DNA of 64,000 nucleotides, taken from Pinus tabuliformis (lineage: Eukaryota; Streptophyta; Pinopsida; Pinales; Pinaceae). Below the pieces are notes generated by a model, which was not told the origin of the DNA, did no database searches, and saw nothing but the letters and a program-made list of their open reading frames with translations. Numbering within the stretch: the first letter of the stretch is position 1; the number at the start of each line of letters is the position of its first letter. The position numbers were made by a program, and so were the translations under genes. The stretch spans positions 826,716,757-826,780,756 of the forward strand of contig CM062814.1 in NCBI GenBank assembly GCA_031772625.1, written 5' to 3'. Shown here piece after piece: positions 1 to 11,692 of this stretch.

Positions 1-1090
1 TTTCAAAAACTAGATTTGCAAGCCATTACCTCACCTTTGGGCACCTAGTGAAGGTGAGGCAAGCTTTAAATGCTATGGTGATGTGTGATTCATGGGATGA
101 GATGAGCATTGATAGAGATGGTGCTAATATAGTCAAAGACACTGTTCTTGACAATTACTTTTGGTCACAAGTTAAATATGTTTTGCAATTCACCAAGCCA
201 ATTTATTACATGATCAAGTTTGTAGATTCAGATCAACCAATAATTTGGGAGGTGTATGAGCAGATGGATAGCATGTTGGGGCTGATTAAAGACATTATTG
301 AGCCTCGAGATATCACCTTGTACAATTATATTCGTGCAGAGGTGGAAAAATGATGGGAAATGCTAAAAATTCCCATGCATGCCTTAGAATATGTTCTTAC
401 ACCTAAATACTATCATGCATCATGGATTTCAACATCAACACTTGGTGGGGGGATCAAAAGAAAACCACACAAAGATCTAGAGGTTCTAGCTGGTTATATG
501 AAAGCATTGGATAAATTAGTCCTTGATGAGGAGGAGTATGACATGATACAAAAACAGTTGAGCAACTTTATCCTTGGCATTGGTGCATTTGGGACCAATC
601 ACGCAATTAGAGATCGAGGGAATTTGTCTTCCCTTGAGTGGTGGAACATTCATGCGAGTGCTATCACAAGTGGTAAACACTTCTTTTGCAGAGAGGTGTT
701 GGAGCACCTATAGTTTCATTCACAGTGTTAAAAGAAACATGTCCAATGTAAATTGAGTAGAGAGCTTGGCTTATGTTCATTACAACTTGCAATTATTGTC
801 CTATGACTGTGAGGAGGCAAAGAATAATAAAGACCTTAAGCTTTGGGACAAAAATCTAGAGGAAGCCAATTTGGAGGATGGAGTGTTGCATTTAGAGCAA
901 TTGGAGGATCCTCTTATCCAAGATGATGGTGATTGATATGAGATGGCACCACCATCCGATGCCATGGTCCCCATGTTCCATTCTTCAACAACAGCATCAA
1001 GAGCTTCATCTCCCTTCTACAACTTCCACGCCCACCATCTTTTTCATTGCCACCACATGGAGGCTCACATAGTGGTTGTGTTGTAAGGAG
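1..1090 (+). pseudogene. hAT transposase fragment, copy 1 (C-terminal half)
   Basis: This is the C-terminal half of an hAT-superfamily transposase, the enzyme that cuts and pastes hAT DNA transposons. It is closely related to the copy at 18361-20806 on the minus strand: both share the blocks PIYHMIRF/PIYYMIKF, YEQMD, LTPKYY/LMPKYY, LEWW and the dimerisation-region block ERCWSTYSFIH. The reading frame is already open at base 1, so the gene started before the window. It is broken: a TGA at 351-353 replaces an arginine codon (ERW in the other copy), the frame shifts between about 640 and 690, and further stops follow. The acidic tail (LEDGVLHLEQLED) can be read to about 930. A degraded Ser/Pro/His-rich tail runs to about 1090. 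It is a dead relic; the family call is firm because of the second copy. Confidence 0.8.
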
Positions 1091-1609
1091 GAGAGATTAG
1101 TAGATACAGTCACAACTCACTACTTCTTTTATCACAGTCTAGACTCTATAGATGATAGATTAGAGTGTTAGACTCTAGTGTTCTGAATTTGAACATTTCA
1201 ATCTTCCTAGTTTAGTATGTAGTTGGTGGTGGCCAAGTGGCCTATTTTGTAAACATTATTATTTGATCATGGCTCATGTTGACAGTTGCTCACTTGCTAG
1301 ATAAGTTATTTGAATGTTTTATGATTTTATCGTCTAAATGTCTACTTTCTATTATATGCTTAAAATTTTGATACTTTCTACCTTCTATTATCTGTGATAT
1401 GCTTAAAAATTTGATGTATGTTTGTAATTGCTAGAATCTAGATGGTTGATGCTTGAATAATTAATCATTGATGTACAATGGATGCCATATCTATCTTGAT
1501 TTATGTACAAATATGCATGTTTTCATATCTTCTACAACTAATTTAGTATTGTAGATGTTTTCTTTGAATATATATATATATATATATATATAATAGACGC
1601 TTTGGAAGA
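1091..1609. other. Non-coding AT-rich stretch with (TA)n microsatellite
   Basis: No gene is visible. This may include the 3' non-coding part of the hAT relic before it. A (TA)n run lies at about 1567-1593. Confidence 0.5.
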
Positions 1610-3240
1610 TTTTTGGAAAATCACACTTCCGACGCTTTCGAAAAAATGTCCCCGCTTTGTGCAACGTTGGATTATACGCATGAATGGGAAGTTTTGTCTA
1701 CAAGACAAAATGAATTCACTAATGAGCAATTGCTAAAAGCGTACATTTGTGGATTGAAATATTAGATCTGTAGTGAAATAAAGTTATGGAACCCTAAAAC
1801 AATTGAACAAGCTAAACATGTAACAAAATTAATTGGACAAAAAAACAAGTTCAACAATTCATCATTCACTAGAGAAGATGAAAATCAGCATCAGGACTCA
1901 GATTAGAAAGCAATAAACAAATGTAGATATTGTGGTGACTAATGGTTTATAGGACACAGATGCAACAATAGGAAACTATATACTTCCGAAGTAGAAAAGG
2001 ACTCAAACACATCTACTTGTGAATCAGAGAGGGACAAAGAAGAAAAACTACTGTGTGTGGGAAAAATTGGACACCAGGACATAGATGTGAATACATGTCC
2101 TCATGCTACTATAAAATTGTGGATGGAAGGAAAGTAGAAGTATAGAAGGCAGATGATGAAATCATGGTAGTATACAACGCAGATTCAGACTATGACAATA
2201 CACCACAAAAAGCATCACTAGCTTCAATCTCATGTGTTCAAATTTAAGCTAAATAGAAATGAAGACCACAAGCTTCAAGGAAAGATAATTACTCCAAAAG
2301 ACCAATTACAACCACTGATTACAAAATATGTTTCACCACATCTCAAAACGGAAAGGATCTAATCTTTAAAAAAAAGAAAGCAATTCTACAACTCCACCAA
2401 CAACCATGATATGGCAACCACAATCTAAGTTCCTGAAGCTTAAAGGAGTCAGAAAAGGTAGAAATGTCACAATGCTAGTAGATTTTGGTAGTACTCACAA
2501 TTGTATGGACTTTGGTGTTGCTAAACAACTAAACCCTTTTGTATACCCCACAAAAGACCTCATTGTGACAATTGTTATTGGGAAAAAAGTCAAAGAAGTA
2601 GAAAAATGTCATAAGGTGTCAATTTAGATACAAGAGATCGAACTATTGATAGAACTCTATGCTCTAACTCTTGAAGAGCTGGAACTATAGATAGAACTCT
2701 ATGCTCTACCGCTTGAAGTGTTGGATATAGTACTAGGTGTAGAATGGTTTATGCAGTTGGGAAGTTATACTACAAGCTTTGAAGAATAGTTCATTGAGTT
2801 TAATTGGCAAGGAAAACACTATAAACTATATGGTGTTAAAGCTTCTGCTCTCAAAAAGATGCAGCCAATACACACAAACCTCACCAACACTCGAAGTGTG
2901 AACGAAGTCAAATGCACAAACACATATAAACTCATTTCACCACAGAGATGTGCCCAACTAGAGAAAATCCTGTTTCCTATGCTTTGAGGACAAAGCTTTC
3001 CTTGAGAGGGTGACAATGTTATGAACATGATAAAAGTTATAAATAACAATAATTTAATGAATTATTGAAAAATCAAAAGGCATGAACCCTTTCACCTCGT
3101 GACCAATCAATGCTATAAGTATATTGTCTTGAGAGTGTTGTAATCATTCTTATTTGTTCTATCAATTATTTATATATCAATACATTTATACAGTCACAAA
3201 TATATTTGTTGACATACACAAAGACAAGAACTGTTTGTTG
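1610..3240 (+). mobile_element. Ty3-type LTR retrotransposon fossil (gag, protease, LTR start)
   Basis: A broken remnant with many breaks. Recognisable parts are a gag tail with a CCHC-type zinc-knuckle region (about 1920-1970), a retropepsin-like region at 2406-2627 with LVDFGSTHN, and a following block resembling the conserved retropepsin end (VLGVEWF, about 2730). A purine-rich tract (about 3000-3016) precedes TGTTATGAACATG at 3017, read as the start of the 3' LTR. Reverse transcriptase, RNase H and integrase are not seen. The purine-rich region and first LTR bases resemble those of the non-autonomous elements at 3242-11901 and 29245-33660, so this may be a relative of their autonomous partner (inference). 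It looks old. Confidence 0.65.
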
Positions 3241-3241
3241 C

Positions 3242-3540
3242 TATTATGAATATAATTCATATAAAAATAATAATTATAAATATAATAATGATAAATAATA
3301 ATTAATTAATTAATGGTTAGTTAGTTAGTTAGTAATGAAGAGGCATGTCTTAGAGACATGACCATTCATGAAAGGGCACCTGCGTAGGGTATATAAGCAG
3401 GTCCTCATTCTCATTTGTAATCATCTTACATCAATTCAATATACAATATTCAATATACAGTTACATGTTTTACAATGGACATTTATGTCTTTGAAGTATT
3501 TTAAATATTTGCACTGCATATACAACTTTTGGTCATTACA
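3242..3540 (+). repeat. 5' LTR of non-autonomous element A
   Basis: About 299 bp, matching the split copy at 5634-5724 and 11698-11901. It contains a TATA-like GGTATATAAGC near 3388-3398 and ends GGTCATTACA directly before the primer-binding site. Confidence 0.75.
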
Positions 3541-4439
3541 TTGGTATCAAAGCCACGTTGGCAGATCTCGACTTGTGGCCATCAACTTGTCGTCGCAACT
3601 AAAGCGTTTCGCTACACGAGTTGGAGTTTCTACATTTTCGGTTAGGCCCTTGGCCACTTAAAAAAAAGAGTAAAAAAAAAAGAATTGGAAAAAAGATTAT
3701 AAAAGTAAAGAGTTAAAAAAAAAATATTAAGGCCTTTTGGCCATTGACATTTCAATGGTTCTAGTAAAAAAAATAGTCCGATGTAAATTTTGAAGGCAAA
3801 CATTCATATATATAAATAGGTTTTACATTATTGATAAAAAGTGCATGATAAAGTCAAAAGGGAATCTTTCCAAATATCTTTAAAACTATACGTAAGAGAA
3901 GGAAGAGTAGATAAGATTATCTTGATTCTTCATTAAGTGGTTTACAAGCTCGTGGTTTTAGCAACCCGTGGTAATTGCCCATGGTATTTTCAAGGTAAAA
4001 GAACAAAAGGAATACAAAATCTCTTTATTTGAATGGTAAGTTTTACTTTTTATGTGGAGAAAATTAGTCGAGTGAAAGACACATAAGTGGACATATATTT
4101 TATATTATACCCCAAAGAGGTGAATAGCCACGTTTCACTTGGGTTGTAACTTTTCTAAAAGGAAAATATATATAGAAAAAAAGTTTATAAAAAAATACAA
4201 CAAAATAAAGTAAAAAAGAAAAAGAAAGTTAAAAAAAGAGAGTTTAAGAATTTTTTTTGTTGAGAATAAAAAAAAAATATTATAAATAAAAAAAAAATTA
4301 GGGAAATTATTACTTTTAGAATCCATAAAGGTGTTCAAATTCACTAAAGAAAACTGGGTTATCATTAAACCCTAAGCTTATCGACAAACACAAAAGAAGT
4401 CCATTTTTGAAGAAAAAAGCAAATAGAGTCTAATTCGAA

Positions 4440-5610
4440 GATGAACAAAGAAATTATGGATTCCATACATAACTCTACATTTTGGACCAGATGTCCATTT
4501 TGTCAAACAAAAGATTGTCGATTTTTAAAAATTACACAATACCTTTTCCAAAATGTCGAAGGTTGTTTACTTTGGAAGAATATCAAGGTAATACCTAGTC
4601 AAAAATAAAAAGATTAAAGGAAGAAATCACAAAACTTCAACAAAAGAACGAAGCATCAAAAAAGAAATATAAAAATCTCGAAGATCGGTTTCATGAAAAA
4701 TCAATAGAAAGAAACGAAGAAATTTGGCGTCTAAGGGACCACAATGAGAAATTACTTTCACAGATGAAAAAAGTCCAAGGTTAAGAAACAAAGACTAAAA
4801 CAAGAAAATGAAAGTTCTAATAAGGAACTAAAGGAGAATCTATCAGAAAAAGAAAAAGAAAATTTGTGCCTAAAAACCCTTAATAAAAAATTATTAGAGC
4901 AAATAAAAAATTTAAAAGATAAAGAGAAAGATATTAAGGACAAAGTTAATGATTCAGAAAATGTTGAACTTTAACATCTAAGGAATCATAACCAAGCCTT
5001 ACACAAATAAAGAAACTTAAAAGTGACTAGAAATCACTAAATGACAAGTTAGAACAACTTCAAGAAGTAGTATCGAAGTCTCCAGTCATTTTAGTCCAAG
5101 TTGAAGATAAATAAACAAATACCGATCCATTCAAAATCGTAACTCAAGCAGAGGATAAACCTATTGAAGTAAAGACACATGCAAAAGTTGTAGTTCAAAC
5201 GATGGAGATTACAAATGATGATTCAGTGGCCAACTCAACAACAACGACACTTGAAGAAAATCTAGAAACAACCACTAACATGATAAGGGAAAGTCCAACC
5301 AGAAGAACTGTTTATTGACATTCGAATCACAAGAGCAAACTTTCCAATCAATCTACGTGCCAGTATTACTCAGAACATAAATGCCAAATTTATGTTCCCA
5401 AGAACACTGAAGTTTGCAGAATCCAGTCCGACGATAACTATACATCACAAATTCTAGAGATCAAAAGATTCCACAGAATATTAATCTAGGATGGTCTGAT
5501 CTGTTCTCAGTTCTACAATTTTGTCTATCACTTAGAGCATCATATCATCTTGTATCAACGAAGATGAAAGTTCCGAGACAAGAAGATATTCTTAGTAAGC
5601 TTTGAGGACA
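4440..5610 (+). pseudogene. Coiled-coil protein remnant of non-autonomous LTR element A
   Basis: Fossil coding region of the element, homologous to minus-strand frames at 29633-31431 in copy B. It is rich in Lys, Glu and Asn with heptad-like spacing, and its last part resembles the C-terminal blocks of copy B (NQST, then a DLFSV-like segment). No enzyme domain is visible. It is broken; function unknown. Confidence 0.5.
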
Positions 5611-5724
5611 AAGCTTCTTGAAGAGAGAGGCAAAGTTATGAATATAATTCATATAAAAATAATAAATATAAATATAGTAATAATAAATAATATTTAATTA
5701 ACTAATGGTTAGTGAGTTAGTAAT

Positions 5725-5958
5725 TAAAAGAATGTTCAATGAATTAATTCACATGGAGCAAACAGCTCAATGATAATACAAAGATATTTACAAGAATAGA
5801 AACATCAGGTTTCTATGTAGAATATCGAACAAACAGTTTCATCTAAGAAACTGCTAAAAGAAAACAGTTTCATCTAAGAAACTGCTAAAAGAATAAGAAT
5901 AGAAACATCTAAAAAGACTGAGCATTACTAAATAGAGATATAGAGATATATTCTAATA
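5725..5958 (-). repeat. 3' LTR of the young copia
   Basis: 234 bp, apparently identical to 11459-11692. On the element's strand it starts TATTAGAATATATC and ends CATTCTTTTA. It contains a local direct duplication of a block around GTTTCATCTAAGAAACTGC. The gag-pol stop codon falls in its first six bases. Confidence 0.9.
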
Positions 5959-8900
5959 CCCTCCCTTAATGCTCAATCTATTTACAACACCAATAGACCC
6001 GCGAAATTTTACAAATTTATCAGGACCAAGAGGCTTGGTAAAGATATCGGCGGGCTGCTCTGTGGTGGGAACATAGTGCAACTGAACTGAGCCGTCTTCA
6101 ACCAACTGTCGAATGTAGTGGCAGTGAGTTTCCACATGCTTTGTTCGTTCATGAAAGACAGGATTCTTGGCAAGTTTGAGCACTCCCTGATTATCACAAA
6201 ACAAAGAAGTAGGCCCTGTCTGAAAAACATGCATATCTGCAAGCATACGACGAAGCCAAACTGCCTCACAGGCTGCCTTAACTGCTCCCCGATACTCTGC
6301 TTCTGTTGAGGAGAGAGCCACAACCTGTTGCTTCTTACTAGTCCAAGTAACAGCTCCAGATCCTAGACTAAACACATACCCAGCTGTAGATTTACGGTCA
6401 TCAACCGAACCGGCCCAGTCAGAGTCAGTGTAGCCACTGAGAGTAGAAGTGGAGCTGTGAGTATATAAGAGGCCATAATCAGAAGTACCACGCACATATC
6501 GTAGCACCCGCTTTGCTGCTATCCAATGATCAGCTTTAGGAGCTGACATAAAGCGAGAAATGTAGCTTACTGCAAAACTGATGTCAGGTCTGGTAGCAGT
6601 AAGATAGATGAGACTGCCCACTAATTGCCTGAATAAAGTTTCATCCACAAGAGGAGAGGATGACTGTGCTGAAAGTTTGAGCCCTGGTTCCATAGGAGTC
6701 GTGGCCGGTTTGCAATCCTGCATTCTGAACCTTTCCACAAGATTTTTGGCATACTTGGACTGAGAAAGAAAGATCTGATTTTCAGTCTGCCATACTTCAA
6801 CCCCCAGACAGTAATGAAGAAGTCCCAAGTCTGTCATCTCAAAAGTTCTGCATAGATCTTGTTTGATCCCATGGATCAAATGTGCAGAGCTGCCAGTAAT
6901 GATAAGATCATCCACATAGACAACTACAAACAAGATATCATCATCAGTATGCTTGATATACAGGTTTGCATCAGATGGACTCCTCTGAAAACCTTGATTT
7001 GTCAGATACTGATCAATTTTTATGTACCAAGCCCGAGGAGCTTGTTTCAATCCATAGATGGCTTTAACTAACCGACACACTTTCTGTTCTTGACCAGCAA
7101 CCTTGAATCCTGGAGGCTGCGTCATGTAGACTTCTTCTTGGAGATCACCATTTAGGAAAGCACTTTTTACATCCATCTGATGAACTTTCCAATTGAACTG
7201 AGCTGCTAGGGCAAGCACAAGCCTGATAGTACTCATCTTGGCTGTAGGAGCAAAAGTCTCCTCATAGTCGATGCCTTCCTGCTGTGAAAATCCTCGAGCC
7301 ACAAGCCGAGCTTTATACTTGTCTAAGGTTCCATCAGCTTTGTATTTGACTTTATACACCCATTTGCAGCCTATGGGTTTTTTGTCTGCGGGAAGATCAG
7401 AAAGAGCCCATGTGTGATTCTTCTGAAGACTCTGAAATTCTGCTTCCATAGCCTGTTCCCACTCAGATATACCCTTAGCTTCTGAATATGTTTGAGGCTC
7501 AAAAGTACTGTGAAGGTTAGCCATAAGAGCAAAATTGACTGTAGACTGTTGTCTGTTCTTATGCCTAGAAGTTCTACCTTCAAGGAGCTCATCATCCCGG
7601 AGATCACCTATGGTTTTAGCCCACCATTTTGGCCGAAGAGAAGAAGAACCAATATCAGGATTAGAGGGACCAATATCAGGAGGAAGAGAAGCAGGCTCAA
7701 GAGCAATAGGGATAGCAAGAGGGGGATTAGCTTCTGGAGGAAGCTCAGATAGAGTAGTATCAAATCTTGATGCTACATCATCCCTCCCATCAGATGGACT
7801 GACTGGAAGAAGAACACTGTGAGGCGGATCCTCAGAACGCTGCTCAGAAGAAGAAGACTGAAAGAATCCTCTGTCTTCATCAAATACTACATCTCGACTG
7901 AAGCTAAGTCGACCAGTGGCTATATCTATCAGCCTATAAGCCTTGTGATGATCACTGTATCCTGTCATCATGAGTTTCTGACTTTTGGAATCCAACTTAG
8001 ATCGTTTAGCAGATGGAATCCAAACATATGCAACTGAGCCAAAAACTTTGAGATGACTGATCTTAGGCTTACGACCAGACCACACTTCTTCAGGAGTCTT
8101 CCCTTTAACAGCCTGAGTAGGGGATCGGTTAAGAAGGTAAACAGCAGTAAATACTGCTTCAGCCCAGAATTTGTTTGGAACACTCCGGTGTTGTAACATG
8201 GAACGAGCCATTTCAACAACCGTGCGATTGCGACGCTCGACAACACTGTTCTGCTGGGGAGTGTAAGGTGTGGTGAATTGACGTTTGATGCCATGAATAT
8301 CACAGAAGTTGGCAAAAGCTGAGGAACAAAATTCCCCCCCATTGTCGGTCCTAAGGGTCATGATATTACAACTAGATTCGTTTTCAACTAAAGTTTTAAA
8401 CTTCTGAAAGGTACTAAGAGCATCAGATTTATTTTTTAAAAAATACACCCACATCTTTCGACTGAAGTCATCTACAATAAGTAAAAAGTATTTGCAAGCA
8501 GTTATAGAAGCTGTATTCATAGGACCACAAATATCAGCATGAAGTAACTGAAGTACCTGGGATGCGCGCCAAGATTCTCCATTTTTGAATGATGACCGAT
8601 GTTGCTTTCCCGCTTGACAGGCGCTGCATACCCCCAACTGCTGAGTCTGAATATCAGGTAATCCTGACACAAGTCCCTCCTGAGAGAGCTGAGAGAGATA
8701 CTGCATATTGAGATGCCCATATCGCTGATGCCATAGAGTACTGATGGGAGAGACACGAGCTGCTAGTGCCACTTCTGGAAAGTCACCGGTGTCAAGTAGC
8801 CTGTATAGACCATGGTCCTCGAGGCCAGTAGCAACTGTTAGACTGGTCTCCCTGTCAATGATGGAGCACTTGTGTGCACTGAACATAACATCAAGCTGAG

Positions 8901-10059
8901 GAGAATTCCTCATAATCTGACTGACAGAGAGCAGATTAATCTCCATACCAGGAACATAGTATACATTTAGAAATATGAGCGTGCGTCCACCAGACTGAAT
9001 TTGAACTGTACCCCTGCCAGCAACAGTGTACTTTTCACCTCCACCAAATACAACTGAATCACTGAAAGGTGAAAAGTCAATAAGCCAGTCACGCCTGTGA
9101 GAGAAGTGGCGTGATGCACCAGAATCAATGTACCATGCAGAGGAAGGTACATGTTCTGAAGACCTTTTAGCCATAAAGGCGTAAAAGGCAGAATCTGTCT
9201 GCTCGGAATGTTCTGCAACATTCGCTGTCGGATGTGACCCTCCCTGTTTCTTTTGTTCAGCAGCAATCCTCTGCCTGCAGTCTTTCTTCATGTGACCGAA
9301 CTTGTGACAGTAATTACACTGTACACTTTTCTTCCTGTTAGGATCAAAAGACTGAGATGATCCTCTCTGCTGAAAAGACTGAGAGGACTGATATTTTGCA
9401 GCAAATGCATTTTCCAAGGGCACTGATGAAGTACCACTACCAAACTGCTGTTTCCACCTATCTTGCTGCAGAAGTTTGGTACATAAATCTGAAAACTTCA
9501 GATCAACATTTGTGGTTGTAATGTTGAGTGTTTCAATGAAGTGTTCATAAGATTTTGGTAGACTCTTCAGGGTAATGACTACCATATCTTCTTCCTCCAT
9601 GGTCCGACCAATGGCGTCGAGCTGATCTCGAATGTCTTTAATTTTGTTGAGATGTTCCTGTAAAGACATATGTTCATTCATCATGATGGAGAACAACTGA
9701 TTTTTTAGAAAAAAAGCTCTGCTTTTATCAGATGTCTCATGCAATTCTTTCAACTGTTCCCAGATTTCAGCAGCTGTCTTGCCAGAAGGGATCTGTGGTA
9801 ACTGATCATCAGCTACAGAGAGCTTGAGAAGCATAACAGCCTCTCGATTGCGATCATCAAATTTATCTTGATCGGTCCCGGCTGTACCTGGACGAAGCTC
9901 TTTGCCCAAAATGAGTTGATCAAGACGCCTGTACTCAAAAATGGTCAGCAGTCTTTGTTTCCAAATGTTATAGTTGCTGCCATTAAACCGTTGATTTCCT
10001 TCTAACATCAGATTGGTAAGTGTGGCCATTTTCACAAAGAGAATACAAAAGTATGACAC
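5953..10059 (-). CDS. Copia gag-pol polyprotein, 1368 codons, apparently intact
   Basis: A single open frame encodes the copia polyprotein, in the order gag, protease, integrase, reverse transcriptase, RNase H. The likely start is Met11 (MATLTNLMLEG) at 10029, since the upstream residues do not resemble gag. Visible landmarks, with rough residue positions: gag to about 240; CCHC knuckle CNYCHKFGHMKKDC (about 247-260); protease WYIDSGASRH (about 310); pre-integrase LWHQRYGHLN (about 440); integrase ADICGP, TDNGGEF and PQQNSVVERRN (about 510-600); reverse transcriptase KWVYKVKYKADG, MDVKSAFLNGDL and YVDDLIITG (about 900-1060); RNase H YTDSDWAG and ALSSTEAEY (about 1220-1270); C-terminal PADIFTKPLG (about 1335). 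The stop TAG overlaps the start of the 3' LTR, and the polypurine tract is inside the frame. It would act in cytoplasmic virus-like particles and then in nuclear integration. Confidence 0.93.
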   Translation of the reverse strand: MSYFCILFVKMATLTNLMLEGNQRFNGSNYNIWKQRLLTIFEYRRLDQLILGKELRPGTAGTDQDKFDDRNREAVMLLKLSVADDQLPQIPSGKTAAEIWEQLKELHETSDKSRAFFLKNQLFSIMMNEHMSLQEHLNKIKDIRDQLDAIGRTMEEEDMVVITLKSLPKSYEHFIETLNITTTNVDLKFSDLCTKLLQQDRWKQQFGSGTSSVPLENAFAAKYQSSQSFQQRGSSQSFDPNRKKSVQCNYCHKFGHMKKDCRQRIAAEQKKQGGSHPTANVAEHSEQTDSAFYAFMAKRSSEHVPSSAWYIDSGASRHFSHRRDWLIDFSPFSDSVVFGGGEKYTVAGRGTVQIQSGGRTLIFLNVYYVPGMEINLLSVSQIMRNSPQLDVMFSAHKCSIIDRETSLTVATGLEDHGLYRLLDTGDFPEVALAARVSPISTLWHQRYGHLNMQYLSQLSQEGLVSGLPDIQTQQLGVCSACQAGKQHRSSFKNGESWRASQVLQLLHADICGPMNTASITACKYFLLIVDDFSRKMWVYFLKNKSDALSTFQKFKTLVENESSCNIMTLRTDNGGEFCSSAFANFCDIHGIKRQFTTPYTPQQNSVVERRNRTVVEMARSMLQHRSVPNKFWAEAVFTAVYLLNRSPTQAVKGKTPEEVWSGRKPKISHLKVFGSVAYVWIPSAKRSKLDSKSQKLMMTGYSDHHKAYRLIDIATGRLSFSRDVVFDEDRGFFQSSSSEQRSEDPPHSVLLPVSPSDGRDDVASRFDTTLSELPPEANPPLAIPIALEPASLPPDIGPSNPDIGSSSLRPKWWAKTIGDLRDDELLEGRTSRHKNRQQSTVNFALMANLHSTFEPQTYSEAKGISEWEQAMEAEFQSLQKNHTWALSDLPADKKPIGCKWVYKVKYKADGTLDKYKARLVARGFSQQEGIDYEETFAPTAKMSTIRLVLALAAQFNWKVHQMDVKSAFLNGDLQEEVYMTQPPGFKVAGQEQKVCRLVKAIYGLKQAPRAWYIKIDQYLTNQGFQRSPSDANLYIKHTDDDILFVVVYVDDLIITGSSAHLIHGIKQDLCRTFEMTDLGLLHYCLGVEVWQTENQIFLSQSKYAKNLVERFRMQDCKPATTPMEPGLKLSAQSSSPLVDETLFRQLVGSLIYLTATRPDISFAVSYISRFMSAPKADHWIAAKRVLRYVRGTSDYGLLYTHSSTSTLSGYTDSDWAGSVDDRKSTAGYVFSLGSGAVTWTSKKQQVVALSSTEAEYRGAVKAACEAVWLRRMLADMHVFQTGPTSLFCDNQGVLKLAKNPVFHERTKHVETHCHYIRQLVEDGSVQLHYVPTTEQPADIFTKPLGPDKFVKFRGSIGVVNRLSIKGGY

Positions 10060-11442
10060 ACAAGAACAATGTAGCTGACTGCTTATGCTGGTGAAAATTT
10101 AAAGAACGGACTTTCAGCTGTCTAAAACAATAGTAGTACTGCTAATACAGTTCTGAGAATACAGTTTGCCACAAGAAAATGCCGGTCTACCATAAGAGTA
10201 TACTGATGCAATAAACAGATGTCACAGGTCTGAGTTTGTAATGAAGACTGTCAGGATCACAAGAAAAAATTTCCGCTGATTGGTAACCCACTGCCGGCAA
10301 TCAGAACCATACATACAACAAATACAAAATTTGAAATACGGACCCACATATGCTGTCTCAGTTTCACGTTTACACTGCTGGTAAATACCACGGATATATT
10401 GGCCCACAAAACAAATACGCAGATCTGAAACAAATACGATCTATGCTTCCGGCAAACACCACAGATGTATTGGCCCACGTGAGCTTCACGTCACGTCTCA
10501 GGTATATACGTCTCAGGTATATACGAGTTTGAAATACGTGTCACGTCTCAGGTATATACGTCTCACGTCTCAGGTATATACGTCTCAGGAATGAACCACG
10601 GTTTTCAAGTATCCACGGGTCTGCAGTATATATTAACCACCTGCGAGATTTTGTATCCACGGATTTTTGAAATATATATATAACAGGTTTCAAATGTCAC
10701 GGGTCGGCAGAATATATCCACGGGTTTCAAAAGAAATATATATTAACCACGGGTTTCAAATATCTATCCACGGGATTGAAATATCATGACCACGGGTTTC
10801 AAATGTATCCACGGAATGAACCACAGTTTGCAAATATATATTCACGGGTCGGCAGAATATATCCACGGGTTTCAAAAAAAATATATATTAGCCACGGGTT
10901 TCAAATATCAAGACGCCTGTAGTGATATCCTCCTCTTATCTCATAGCATAGCGGATAAAAAAAATAGGGTGCATTTCCATCTACGGGATTTTGACAGAGT
11001 TTGAAATAAAAAACACGATTTTGAAACCACGATTTTGCCTGCAGATCGAATTTTCAAACCACGACTCTGACTTTCAAGAATGAGTTTTGAGGGAAAACAC
11101 CTGGATCACGATTGCTGAGGAATTCCACGTTGTGGTCGAGTAGCCGCCAGACGAAGACGAAGATAGCCGGATTCACAATTCTAAGCAAAACTGGTCAGCC
11201 AAAAAAAATTCCGCTCCCATGAAAACAGTCACCGCCCCAAAGTTATTTTCTTAATAAAAAGATCATGCAAGGGAAGAATCCATTTCTGTATCGAGATGGA
11301 CGACTGTAAGCTTTTATCACAGCGAGCAAAGCCGAGGCTAAGACTCAGTGAAGGCTGCCTGGCTTACAGAGGGCTCGACCTTAGAAAGGACTCAAGAGAT
11401 TACGATGCAGATAGAATTACTGTTTCAAGAAGAATCTCTTAA
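10060..11442 (-). other. Long repetitive leader of the young copia
   Basis: About 1.4 kb between primer-binding site and gag start, with no long frame. The part at 10490-10920 is built from short reiterated words on the plus strand (TCAGGTATATACG, CCACGGGTTTCAAATAT, TCACGGGTCGGCAGAATAT). A block beginning CACGGGTCGGCAGAATATAT occurs near 10698 and again about 146 bp later. The rest (10920-11440) is not obviously repetitive. Confidence 0.7.
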
Positions 11443-11458
11443 CCTTGCTCTGATACCA
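11443..11458 (-). other. Primer-binding site of the young copia
   Basis: On the element's strand it reads TGGTATCAGAGCAAGG, immediately after the 5' LTR. The first 12 bases are the usual complement of the 3' end of plant initiator methionine tRNA. Confidence 0.88.
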
Positions 11459-11692
11459 TAAAAGAATGTTCAATGAATTAATTCACATGGAGCAAACAGC
11501 TCAATGATAATACAAAGATATTTACAAGAATAGAAACATCAGGTTTCTATGTAGAATATCGAACAAACAGTTTCATCTAAGAAACTGCTAAAAGAAAACA
11601 GTTTCATCTAAGAAACTGCTAAAAGAATAAGAATAGAAACATCTAAAAAGACTGAGCATTACTAAATAGAGATATAGAGATATATTCTAATA
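11459..11692 (-). repeat. 5' LTR of the young copia
   Basis: 234 bp, apparently identical to 5725-5958. It is bounded outside by GTAAT (11693-11697) and inside by the primer-binding site. Confidence 0.9.

Larger units (their letters stand above)
5725..11692 (-). mobile_element. Whole, very young Ty1/copia retrotransposon
   Basis: A full-length copia element on the minus strand: 5' LTR 11459-11692, primer-binding site 11443-11458, leader to about 10060, one long gag-pol frame, polypurine tract next to 5959, and 3' LTR 5725-5958. Both LTRs are 234 bp and look identical by eye. Perfect GTAAT target duplications flank it (5720-5724 and 11693-11697), and the uninterrupted LTR at 3242-3540 shows the empty site. 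It looks whole, and identical LTRs indicate a recent insertion. It sits in the 3' LTR of non-autonomous element A. Confidence 0.92.

Noticed and set aside
3237-3241. A longer LTR for element A beginning at the Ty3 TGTTATGAAC (3017)
   Set aside because: The second LTR copy and the GTTGC/GTTAC flanks place the start near 3242; the 3017 sequence belongs to the neighbouring Ty3 fossil.
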